11,617 nt of DNA from Streptosporangiaceae bacterium (lineage in GTDB: Bacteria > Actinomycetota > Actinomycetes > Streptosporangiales > Streptosporangiaceae). Of this stretch, positions 1-6,111 are shown piece after piece. The stretch covers positions 1 through 11,617 of the forward strand of contig JASHTQ010000138.1 of assembly GCA_030040475.1 (NCBI GenBank). The letters run 5' to 3'. The notes beneath the pieces are model-generated. The model did not search any database. It was not told the origin of the DNA and saw only the letters and a list, made by a program, of their open reading frames with translations. Positions within the stretch are counted from its first letter, which is position 1. Every line of letters begins with the position of its first letter. Position numbers and translations under genes: made by a program.

Positions 1-405
1 TACAACCGCGATAACGGGATCGCGGCGTGGGTCGAGGAGTTCGCGGCGCGATCCGGTGTGGTGTTGCCGGAGCCAGTGCTGCGTACCGGAAGCCCGCGCA
101 CGGCCGCGCAGCTGGCGGCGGCCGGCATGGGGGTGACGATCGCGCCGTTTTCCGCGCTGACCCCGCTTCCCGATGCGGCGATCAGGTCCCTGGACCCGCC
201 CGAGCTGCGGGACGTGGTCGTCATCGTCGCCGCGCCTCACGATGACCTGCTGCGGCGGTTCGTCGCGGACCTGAAGCGGCGCGGTCTGCCCGATTCCCGC
301 GTCGGCGACCTTCGCCGACATCGGTATGGGTCGGGCGCCTCCCGCCTGGCGGTGATGGCGGATAAGCCGAACCCTGTTACCGCGCACGCCGAGCGCGCGT
401 CGTGA
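1..405 (+). CDS. LysR-family regulator, C-terminal part (5' truncated by window)
   Basis: The frame is open from base 1 to a TGA at 403-405, so the start and the DNA-binding helix-turn-helix lie outside the window. The visible 134 residues fit the second half of a LysR substrate-binding domain. The best marker is the stretch AAQLAAAGMGVTIAPFSAL (about residues 35-53). It matches the typical LysR pattern of a helix followed by a G-hG-hhh-P turn, which forms part of the effector cleft. This is followed by a strand with VVVIVAAP and a terminal helix ending FVADLKRRG, the usual end of the domain. The last 30 or so residues (arginine-rich, then a polar tail) lie beyond the domain and look unconserved. 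The effector and target genes cannot be told from this fragment. It is convergent with the WYL regulator at 763-1749. Family assignment is fairly secure; nothing more specific is supportable. Confidence 0.72.
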   Translation, partial: YNRDNGIAAWVEEFAARSGVVLPEPVLRTGSPRTAAQLAAAGMGVTIAPFSALTPLPDAAIRSLDPPELRDVVVIVAAPHDDLLRRFVADLKRRGLPDSRVGDLRRHRYGSGASRLAVMADKPNPVTAHAERAS

Positions 406-762
406 GCGTGCCCAGGCAGGCCATCCGGGTTCGTCCCGGTCTTGGTCGACCTCCGCGTCGAGCCAAACCCGCCGCCGATCCACCCGATCCGCAACGTCAT
501 CCGCGGCTGAGTTCTGTTGAATGATGCCCCTGGCGGGACACGGACGGGCTAGCCGATTGGGGTGCGTGGGTCACAACCCCCGCCTATCGGGGCCTGGGGG
601 ACACGCACCCCGTGACTTCGCCTGCCGCGCGGGGCCTGTGGCACACAAGCCCCGTTGCGAGCGCGCAGCACGTCAGGGCCGTCACGGTATATATGACCCA
701 GGACCCCAGAAAATCGATCATATTCACCGAAACCGGCCACGATCATGCAATGGGGCCGGAGC
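406..762. other. Convergent intergenic region, no gene seen
   Basis: This 357-bp gap separates two converging genes. Short open frames on both strands (for example 237-500 minus, 521-766 plus) lack a ribosome site and any recognisable protein pattern. The left part (406-520) is ordinary GC-rich sequence. The middle (529-653) holds the cluster of related G4/C4 palindromes annotated separately. The right part (about 685-745) is unusually AT-rich for this window, with GGTATATATGACC at 685-697 and AGAAAATCGATCATATTCACC-like sequence beyond it. That could be a promoter or simply relaxed spacer. Since both flanking genes end here, a terminator or repeat-element role fits better than a promoter role. 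Confidence 0.6.
559..653. repeat. Cluster of three related imperfect palindromes (GGGG-N14/15-CCCC)
   Basis: Three similar units lie at 559-580, 589-611 and 631-653. Each begins GGGG, ends CCCC and has a TG/GG-then-CACA-type centre; the third reads GGGGCCTGTG-GCA-CACAAGCCCC. The third folds into a 10-bp stem with one C/A mismatch and a 3-nt loop. The left arm of unit 1 (GGGGTGCGTG, 559-568) is perfectly complementary to the right arm of unit 2 (CACGCACCCC, 602-611), so units 1 and 2 can also pair as one larger hairpin. A half-related copy, CCTGGCGGGACAC, sits at 529-541. The region lies between two converging genes. Possible roles are transcription termination from both sides, a dispersed intergenic palindrome family, or a protein-binding array. 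Confidence 0.6.
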
Positions 763-1749
763 TTAGGCGGCGGGGGCGGGGCCTGGGCTTGCGGCTGCTA
801 GCAGGCGCTGGCCGAGGACGCGCGCGGCTTCTTGGAGTTCTGGGCACCGCAGGATGCGGTACGGGACCGGGATCGAAACGAGTTGCCTGGCGTACCACGC
901 CGGGCTGCTTGTGCTGCCGGTCAGGCGGGTGCGGCCGGAGTCGAGCGGCTCGAGTCGGCCGAGCGCGCGGGGCAGCCAGGGCGTCACCGTTTCTGGGGGC
1001 GCGTCGATGACGACTTCGGCGTCGTACTCCCAGCCGGTGGCGAGATGGTCCTCAAGCATGGCGACGGGGTCCAGAGCGGCGGGCGGGATGAACGGGTCGT
1101 CGAGCAGGTGCACCTCGCCGACCCGGTCGATCCGGTAGACCCGGCGGGCCCGCGCGGCGTGCGACCAGCACAGCAGGTACCACCGGCTGTGGCGGACCAC
1201 GACCGCCCAGGGGTCGGCCTCGATGACCCGCTCGGACCCGGCCTCGGAACGGTAGCCGAGCCGCACCCGCCGGCGATCCGAGCAGGCCTGCACGAGGGCG
1301 GTCGTGGTCGCGGGATCGGGGCGGACGGCGGAGCGGTCCGGCGCGGGCGCCGTGGTCCGGCGGACGGCCTCGGCCTGCGCGGCCACCGGCTCGGGGAGCG
1401 CCCGCACGATCTTGCCCAGCGCGCTGCCGACCAGATCGGCGGGATCGCCCGCGTCGTGGTGGCCGTCGAGCACGGCCATCACCAGGCCGAGAGCCTCGGC
1501 AGCGGTGAACATCAGGGGCGGGAGGCGCAGGCTGCGGCCGACCCGGTAGCCGCCGTAGGGTCCGCGGACGGACTCGATCGGGATGCCGGCCTCGCGGAGG
1601 ATGCCGACGTACCGGCGGGCGGCGCGGTCGGAGATACCGAGCTTGCCAGCCAGCCGGTCCCCTGTGATGCCCGGGCTGCCCTGGATCAGCTCGAGGGCAA
1701 GCAGCGCCCGCGCCGCGGGGCTCGCGTCGGGCTTCACCCGTGCGTCCAA
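763..1749 (-). CDS. WYL-domain helix-turn-helix transcriptional regulator (YafY type)
   Basis: This 328-residue cytoplasmic transcription factor has the three-part layout of the family. An N-terminal winged HTH of the HTH_11/DeoR type occupies about residues 13-70 (ITGDRLAGKLGISDRAARRY is the helix-turn-helix, followed by the wing GPYGGYRVG). The WYL domain spans about 148-215, with the diagnostic W-Y-L at 190-192 in RWYLLCWS and a basic RARRVYRIDRV strand. The WCX-type C-terminal extension covers about 240-318. WYL domains are thought to sense nucleic-acid or nucleotide ligands; the ligand here is unknown. The frame opens with TTG at 1747-1749, with no clear Shine-Dalgarno; a GTG four codons in (1735-1737) is an alternative start. 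It is divergent from the VOC gene across 48 bp, and WYL regulators often control such a neighbour. Stop is TAA at 763-765. Length and order are normal for the family. Confidence 0.9.
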   Translation of the reverse strand: MDARVKPDASPAARALLALELIQGSPGITGDRLAGKLGISDRAARRYVGILREAGIPIESVRGPYGGYRVGRSLRLPPLMFTAAEALGLVMAVLDGHHDAGDPADLVGSALGKIVRALPEPVAAQAEAVRRTTAPAPDRSAVRPDPATTTALVQACSDRRRVRLGYRSEAGSERVIEADPWAVVVRHSRWYLLCWSHAARARRVYRIDRVGEVHLLDDPFIPPAALDPVAMLEDHLATGWEYDAEVVIDAPPETVTPWLPRALGRLEPLDSGRTRLTGSTSSPAWYARQLVSIPVPYRILRCPELQEAARVLGQRLLAAASPGPAPAA

Positions 1750-1785
1750 TCTGAAATGCGGAAGTAGAACGTCCGGAACGGAGTC

Positions 1786-1791
1786 TAACGT
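1786..1791 (+). promoter_or_regulatory. Possible -10 element for a leaderless VOC transcript
   Basis: TAACGT fits the actinobacterial TANNNT -10 pattern and lies 6 nt before the ATG at 1798, the placement typical of leaderless mRNAs. There is no properly spaced Shine-Dalgarno; the GGGGG at 1792-1796 is too close to the ATG. No convincing -35 hexamer is seen. The 48-bp gap also has to hold the divergent WYL promoter, so control regions probably overlap. Confidence 0.35.
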
Positions 1792-1797
1792 GGGGGC

Positions 1798-2154
1798 ATG
1801 GCCATCGCACGCTTCCCAGGCTTCGTCATCGACTGTCCCGATCCGGATGCTCTAGCGACGTTCTACGGCACGTTGCTTGACTGGAAGATCGAGGTCTCCC
1901 CCGGCTGGGCGGAGATCCGCGCCGAGCACGGCGACTGCATCTCGTTCCAGCAGGTAGAGCACTACGCCCCGCCGCAATGGCCGGGGCAGCAGGTGCCCCA
2001 GCAGATGCATCTTGACGTGATCGTGGACGATCTCGACGCCGCCGAGGCGGCGGTACTCGGGCTCGGCGCGACCAAGCACGAGTACCAGCCAGGCAAGAGC
2101 TTCCGGGTGTTCCTCGACCCGGCGGGGCACCCCTTCTGCCTCTGCGTGGACTGA
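1798..2154 (+). CDS. VOC (glyoxalase/bleomycin-resistance-like) superfamily protein
   Basis: This 118-residue protein contains two beta-alpha-beta-beta-beta halves of the vicinal oxygen chelate fold. The first is FPGFVIDCPDPDALATFYG-LLDW (about 6-29), the hallmark opening strand and helix. The second is MHLDVIVDDLDAAEAAVLGLGA (70-91) followed by FRVFLDPAGHPFCLC (102-116), the usual closing strand. It resembles the small actinobacterial 'glyoxalase-like domain' proteins rather than true glyoxalase I, so the substrate is unknown. Candidate metal or substrate ligands are His71 and the residues of the D-P-x-G-H-P turn, but the full ligand set is not evident. The start is ATG at 1798. The gene is divergent from the WYL regulator, which may control it. 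Its 3' half is overlapped on the opposite strand by the open frame of the cNMP-like protein. Confidence 0.88.
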   Translation: MAIARFPGFVIDCPDPDALATFYGTLLDWKIEVSPGWAEIRAEHGDCISFQQVEHYAPPQWPGQQVPQQMHLDVIVDDLDAAEAAVLGLGATKHEYQPGKSFRVFLDPAGHPFCLCVD

Positions 2155-2589
2155 GGCCGGCACCGCCGACGTGAGCCGATCCGGGTCCGGCTGCGGTAAG
2201 GCGGTCAAGGGGCGTATTAACTGCGACAGGCGGTGCCAGGCGGCGGCCGCCGCGGGATCGGCGTCGACGAGTTCGGCCAGGCGCCTGGCGTCGATCACCA
2301 GGACGCGCGAGCGGGTCGCGATCTGGATGGTCAGGCCTTCGGGGGGCAGCGGGCGGCCACTCGGGTCGAACTGGCCGACGTAGGCTCCCGCGCGCAGTTC
2401 GGGGAGTCTGTTGCCGTCCGCCTCGACGGTGGCCGTACCTTCGAGCAGTATGAAGCAATGCCGGGCGGTTCGGGTCTCATCGGCGAGCCTGATACCGGGC
2501 GGCAGGACGGCCTCGTCACAGGCTGGCTCGAGCGACTTCCACTGGGAGGGTTCCGGTATGGGTCTGGTCGATGCAGGGCTCATAACCAT
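1852..2589 (-). CDS. Cyclic-nucleotide-binding-like (cupin-fold) protein; 3' end uncertain, antisense to the VOC gene
   Basis: The first 130 or so residues after ATG at 2587-2589 fit a CAP/cNMP-binding beta-roll. CFILLEGTATVEADGNRLPEL (about 45-65) is the central double strand with the conserved LLEG turn, GAYVGQF (68-74) stands where the phosphate cassette usually begins with GE, and TRSRVLVIDARRLAELVDADP (92-112) is the strand-plus-helix that ends the domain. The canonical GE...R-[ST]-A cassette is missing, so cAMP binding is doubtful, and no helix-turn-helix follows. The recognisable domain ends near base 2195. The frame then stays open to a TAG at 1852-1854, giving 245 residues and 303 bp of antisense overlap with the VOC gene; this tail looks like non-protein shadow. 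A frameshift into the next frame would stop at 2217 or 2205. Residue 124 is a TTA leucine codon, rare in high-GC actinomycetes. It is divergent from the SARP-like gene at 2653. An ATG at 2583 is an alternative start. Confidence 0.6.
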   Translation of the reverse strand: MVMSPASTRPIPEPSQWKSLEPACDEAVLPPGIRLADETRTARHCFILLEGTATVEADGNRLPELRAGAYVGQFDPSGRPLPPEGLTIQIATRSRVLVIDARRLAELVDADPAAAAAWHRLSQLIRPLTALPQPDPDRLTSAVPASVHAEAEGVPRRVEEHPEALAWLVLVLGRAEPEYRRLGGVEIVHDHVKMHLLGHLLPRPLRRGVVLYLLERDAVAVLGADLRPAGGDLDLPVKQRAVERR

Positions 2590-2652
2590 GTTGTGCAGGA
2601 AGGGCGTTACAGAACTATGACATTTCGGCGCGCGCGGGGGTAGAGACCGGGC
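2590..2652. promoter_or_regulatory. Divergent promoter region between cNMP-like and SARP-like genes
   Basis: These 63 bp must carry both promoters. On the plus strand, TTGTGC (2591-2596) and TATGAC (2616-2621) are spaced by 19 bp and could be a weak -35/-10 pair for the SARP-like gene. On the minus strand the same AT-rich patch reads CATAGT, a plausible -10 for the cNMP-like gene. No strong Shine-Dalgarno is visible before either ATG. The shared patch suggests the two genes may compete for, or be co-regulated from, the same site. Confidence 0.3.
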
Positions 2653-5600
2653 ATGCAGTTCCGCATCCTTGGCTCGATCGAGGTCGAAGACAACGGCCTG
2701 AGGATCGATCTCGGCGGTCTGCGCGAACGGGCGCTGCTGGCTTGCCTGCTGCTGTCGGCCAACCGGGTGGTCTCGGCGGGCCGGCTCGCCGAGGATCTGT
2801 GGTCGGGCAGCCCGCCCCCGCACAGCGGAGCCACGTTGCGGGTCTACATCGCCAGGCTCCGCCGGGTGCTTGGCCAGCATTCCGGCCTCCTGGTCACTCA
2901 GGCCCCCGGGTACCGGCTCAACATCGCCGACGACCAGCTTGACGCGCTGCGCTTCGAGGGCCTGGTGCGGGCGGCGGAGGCGGACATGGCCGCAGGTCGG
3001 TCGGCCGCCGCCGCCTCCGCCCTGCGGGAATCCCTTGAGCTCTGGCACGGCCCGGCCCTGTCGGACGTGGCCGACCTGCCCTTCGCGCAGGCGGATGCCG
3101 ACCGGCTGGAGGAAGCCCGGCTGACCGCGCTGGAGAAACGCGTCGATGCCGACCTGGCCTGCGGACGGCACGCCAGCCTGGTCGCGGAGCTCGACAACCT
3201 GGCCGCCAGCCATCCGCTGCGGGAACGCTTCACCGGGCAGCGGATCCTGGCCCTGTACCGGTGCGGCCGCCAGGCCGAGGCGCTGAGCGCCTACGCGGAC
3301 CTCAGGGACAGGCTGGCCGAAGAACTCGGCATCGATCCGAGCCCCGACCTGCGCCGCCTGCAGGAGCGGATCCTGCGCCAGGATCCCGGCCTGGACTGGC
3401 ACGCCGCGTTGGACGGCGCTCCGGGCGAGGACGGTCACGCCGTTGCGGGCGCAGGCGGCGAGAGTCCGGGATCTCCGGCAGGCGGGGTGGTCCCGGTGGC
3501 GTCTGTGGCCGCCGGGGCGGGGGGTGCGGCGGGGGACGCGGCGGAGCCCGGTGAGGCATCTGCTGGCCGGACCGCAGGGCCAGGGTTGCCGGGATTGCCG
3601 GGGTTGCCGGGGTTGGCGGGGTTGCCGGGGTTGCCGGCCGAGACGACCTCGTTCGTCGGCCGGGAGGCCGAGCTGGAGACCATCGAGGAGCTGCTCAGGC
3701 TGTCCAGGCTGGTCACCCTCACCGGGCCGGGCGGCTGCGGGAAGAGCCGGCTGGCGCTGCGGGCGGCCGGGCAGCTGTCCGGGCGGTACTCCGACGGGGT
3801 GAGCCTGGTTCAGCTGGCCTCGGTCGGCCGTTCCGATCTCGTCATACTCGCGGTCGCGCAGGCCCTGTCGGTTCGCGAGGAGCCGGGGCGGACGCTGCTC
3901 GACAGCATCACCGCCAGGCTGCGCGACGCCGAGATGCTGCTGATCGTGGACAACTGCGAGCACGTCGTCGACGCCGCCGCCGACGCGATCGCCACCTTGC
4001 TGCACACCTGTTTCCGGCTCCGGGTGCTTGCGACGAGCCAGACAAGGATGGGCGTGCCGGGCGAGGCGAGCTGGCCGGTCCCGCCGCTCACGGTGCCGGA
4101 GCCGGGCGCTCCCGATCCTGCCGCGGCGGCCGAGGCCGAATCGGTCAGGCTGTTCTGCGACCGGGCCGCGCTGGCCCGGCCGGGGTTCGCGCTGACCGAG
4201 GACAACGCGCCTGTGGTCGCCGACATCTGCCGGCAGCTTGACGGCATACCGCTGGCCATCGAGCTGGCGGCGGCGCGGGTCAGCGCGCTGACGGTCGGGC
4301 AGCTGGCTGGCAGGCTGGGCGACAGGTTCCAGCTGCTGACCGGCGGCAACCGGGCCGGCCTGCCGCAGCACCGGACGCTCGAGGCGGCGATCGAGTGGAG
4401 CCACGACCTGCTCAGCAAGACCGAGCGGATCTGTTTCCGCCGGATGGCCGTGTTCGCGGGCGGCTGCACGATAGACGCGGCCGAGGCGGTCTGCCCGGAC
4501 GAAGAGCTGCCGCCGGAGGAGATATTCCAGACGGTCACCGCGCTCATCGACAGGTCCCTGCTGACGACCGAGGAGCGGTCGGGCAGCATGCGCTACGGCA
4601 TGCTCGAGTCGATCCGCCAGTACGCGCTGGGGCGGCTGGCCGAGGCCGGGGAGGCCGTGGCCCTGCGTGACGGCCATCTTGCCTGGCTGCTTGACTTCGC
4701 CGACAAGGCGGACCTGGCCGGACCGGACCAGGCGGCCTGGCTGGACATGCTGGAAGACGAGCGGGACAACCTGCGAGCCGGGCTGGAATGGAGCCTGGCA
4801 CCGCCGGATCGCGGCCAGCGAGCCGGGCCCGAGCTGGCACTGGCCCTGGTCGGGAAGCTGGCCCCGTTCTGGCTGGTGCGCGGCCCGGTCTCGATCGCCC
4901 GCAGGGCACTCGGCGTGGCGCTGGCCGTCGCCGGGCCCGGCGCCGACCGGCGGCTGCGCGCGATCGCGCTGGACGGCGCCGGGCAGCTGGCCTCGATCCA
5001 GGCCGACCACGACGCCCAGTGGGCCTGCCAGCGGGAGAGCCTGGCGATCTGGCGGGAGCTCGGCGACGACGCCCGGATTGCCAGCTGCCTGAGCGACCTC
5101 GGGTCGGTGGCCCAGATCCGCAGCGACTACGCGGCGGCCGAGGCCATGTTCGCCGAGGCGCTCGAGCTGGCCGAGCGGGCCGGCGACGTCCAGCAGATGG
5201 GCAAGGCGCTGAACGGGCTCGGCCGGCAGGCGCTGCATCACGGTGACCTGGCCATGGCCACCGAGTACTACACCGAGAGCATGGACAGCTTCCTCGAGGT
5301 CGGCGACCTGCGCCAGGCCACGCTGATCCTGGGCAACCTCGGCGTGGTGGCGATCAACTCGGGCGATCTCGTCCTGGCGGAGGAGCGGCTCGCCGAGCAT
5401 CTGGACAACGCGAGGCGGCTTGGCGACCGCAAGCTGACGGCGGGCGCGCTGACGCATCTCGGCCTGGTGGCCTACCAGGCCGGCGACCTGGACCGCGCGG
5501 CCGGCCTGCACCGGCAGGCGCTCGAGCTGGGCCGCCAGCTCGGCGACCGGCGGCTCGAGGTGGTGGCGCTCGGCAACCTCGGGCTGGTCGCCGCGCGGCG

Positions 5601-5955
5601 CAGGGACTACCCGACGGCCGCGGAGTTCTACCTGCGCAGCCTCGAGGTGGCCGAGATGGTCGGCGAGCCGCGATCGGTCGCGGAGATCCTCGAGGAACTC
5701 GCCGCGGTGGAGTCCGCGGCGGGCAACGCCGCGCGCGGGGCAACGCTGTTCGGCGCGTCCCGGCGGATCCGGGAGGACATCGGCGCGCCCGTGGTCGGGC
5801 CGGGCCTCGCCAGGCTCGACGCCGCCCGGGCCGCCGCGGAGGGCGTCCTCGGCGGCGAGGCGTTCGCCGCCGCCCACTCCGATGGCTGGCAGATGTCGGC
5901 CGAAGGGGCGGTGGCGTTCGCCCGGGGCGGGCCGTGGCTGCCCGGGGCGCGGTAA
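2653..5955 (+). CDS. AfsR/SARP-family regulator: wHTH-BTAD-NB-ARC-TPR
   Basis: This 1100-residue multidomain activator has four parts. (a) An OmpR-like winged HTH lies at about 1-95 (start MQFRILGSIEV, recognition region ATLRVYIARLRRVL, wing APGYRLN). (b) The bacterial transcriptional activator domain (BTAD) covers about 96-245, ending in the standard YADLRDRLAEELGIDPSPDLRRL. (c) An STAND ATPase of the NB-ARC type follows a glycine/proline-rich linker: Walker A TGPGGCGKS at 357-365, Walker B LLIVDN at 429-434, and a GIPLA-motif at 531-535 in place of GLPLA. (d) About six TPR-like helical repeats occupy about 805-1045 (repeated LG..A...GD...A), then a tail. In this family ATP/ADP state and TPR ligand binding gate DNA binding, often activating secondary metabolism or secreted-enzyme genes. 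It starts at ATG 2653. The peptidase pair follows on the same strand after 156 bp and is the most obvious candidate target, by inference only. Confidence 0.95.
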   Translation: MQFRILGSIEVEDNGLRIDLGGLRERALLACLLLSANRVVSAGRLAEDLWSGSPPPHSGATLRVYIARLRRVLGQHSGLLVTQAPGYRLNIADDQLDALRFEGLVRAAEADMAAGRSAAAASALRESLELWHGPALSDVADLPFAQADADRLEEARLTALEKRVDADLACGRHASLVAELDNLAASHPLRERFTGQRILALYRCGRQAEALSAYADLRDRLAEELGIDPSPDLRRLQERILRQDPGLDWHAALDGAPGEDGHAVAGAGGESPGSPAGGVVPVASVAAGAGGAAGDAAEPGEASAGRTAGPGLPGLPGLPGLAGLPGLPAETTSFVGREAELETIEELLRLSRLVTLTGPGGCGKSRLALRAAGQLSGRYSDGVSLVQLASVGRSDLVILAVAQALSVREEPGRTLLDSITARLRDAEMLLIVDNCEHVVDAAADAIATLLHTCFRLRVLATSQTRMGVPGEASWPVPPLTVPEPGAPDPAAAAEAESVRLFCDRAALARPGFALTEDNAPVVADICRQLDGIPLAIELAAARVSALTVGQLAGRLGDRFQLLTGGNRAGLPQHRTLEAAIEWSHDLLSKTERICFRRMAVFAGGCTIDAAEAVCPDEELPPEEIFQTVTALIDRSLLTTEERSGSMRYGMLESIRQYALGRLAEAGEAVALRDGHLAWLLDFADKADLAGPDQAAWLDMLEDERDNLRAGLEWSLAPPDRGQRAGPELALALVGKLAPFWLVRGPVSIARRALGVALAVAGPGADRRLRAIALDGAGQLASIQADHDAQWACQRESLAIWRELGDDARIASCLSDLGSVAQIRSDYAAAEAMFAEALELAERAGDVQQMGKALNGLGRQALHHGDLAMATEYYTESMDSFLEVGDLRQATLILGNLGVVAINSGDLVLAEERLAEHLDNARRLGDRKLTAGALTHLGLVAYQAGDLDRAAGLHRQALELGRQLGDRRLEVVALGNLGLVAARRRDYPTAAEFYLRSLEVAEMVGEPRSVAEILEELAAVESAAGNAARGATLFGASRRIREDIGAPVVGPGLARLDAARAAAEGVLGGEAFAAAHSDGWQMSAEGAVAFARGGPWLPGAR
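3583..3636 (+). repeat. In-frame 9-bp tandem repeat encoding (Gly-Leu-Pro/Ala)6
   Basis: Six near-identical 9-bp units (GGGTTGCCG type) encode residues 311-328 of the SARP-like protein as GLP-GLP-GLP-GLA-GLP-GLP. The repeat ends a longer Gly/Ala/Pro-rich stretch between the BTAD and ATPase domains, so it is a flexible hinge. Because the unit is a multiple of three, slippage would change linker length without breaking the frame. Confidence 0.9.
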
Positions 5956-6063
5956 CGGGCTTGCAGCGGCCCGCGGGCGGCGGTGCCGGGTGCTGACGGG
6001 GGCTCAGTAACGGGGTTGCAACAGGGCTGCAACAGCCGCAGCTGACGATCGGGCTATCCGATC
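5952..6063. promoter_or_regulatory. Repeat-rich region upstream of the peptidase pair
   Basis: Two copies of GTAACGGG(C/G)TTGCA(G/A)C occur at 5952-5967 and 6007-6022 (14 of 16 identical, 55 bp apart); the first overlaps the stop codon of the SARP-like gene. The second contains the 8-bp palindrome GTTGCAAC (6015-6022). It is followed by the hairpin GGCTG-CAA-CAGCC (6025-6037) and by GATCGG-GCTAT-CCGATC (6047-6063). The hairpins could be operators, or a weak terminator for the upstream gene. The paired direct repeats resemble the kind of site used by SARP proteins, but the exact heptamer pattern is not established here. Confidence 0.4.
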
Positions 6064-6100
6064 CAGCCGTGCCCACCCGTGGACACCCGTCCGAATGACC

Positions 6101-6105
6101 GGGAG
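6101..6105 (+). promoter_or_regulatory. Ribosome binding site fixing the S53 protease start at 6112
   Basis: GGGAG lies 6 nt before ATG 6112. The frame also opens at GTG 6079, but that would put 11 polar residues ahead of an otherwise classic signal peptide and has no ribosome site. The ATG is therefore preferred. Confidence 0.7.
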
Positions 6106-6111
6106 ATCCCC

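Noticed and set aside
237..500. Minus-strand frame starting MTLRIGWIGGGFG, reminiscent of a nucleotide-binding start
   Set aside because: The similarity ends after about 12 residues, the rest is Arg-rich, and it overlaps the coding end of the LysR gene.
559..653. Palindromic repeats considered as a miniature CRISPR array
   Set aside because: The units diverge in sequence, spacers are only about 8-19 nt and of unequal length, and no cas genes are near.
832..1767. Plus-strand 311-codon frame opposite the WYL regulator
   Set aside because: The translation has no recognisable domain and unusual Gly/Asp/Arg composition; the minus strand encodes a full WYL protein.
1852..2589. Full Crp/Fnr-type transcription factor
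   Set aside because: No helix-turn-helix follows the beta-roll; the downstream sequence is shadow of the VOC gene.
1852..5877. A minus-strand open frame of 1341 codons antisense to the SARP-like gene
   Set aside because: It is a GC3 shadow: its product over 2653-5877 is Gln/Arg/Pro/Gly-rich without domains, while the plus strand encodes a complete recognised protein. Only the part after 2589 (read on minus) is kept as a gene.
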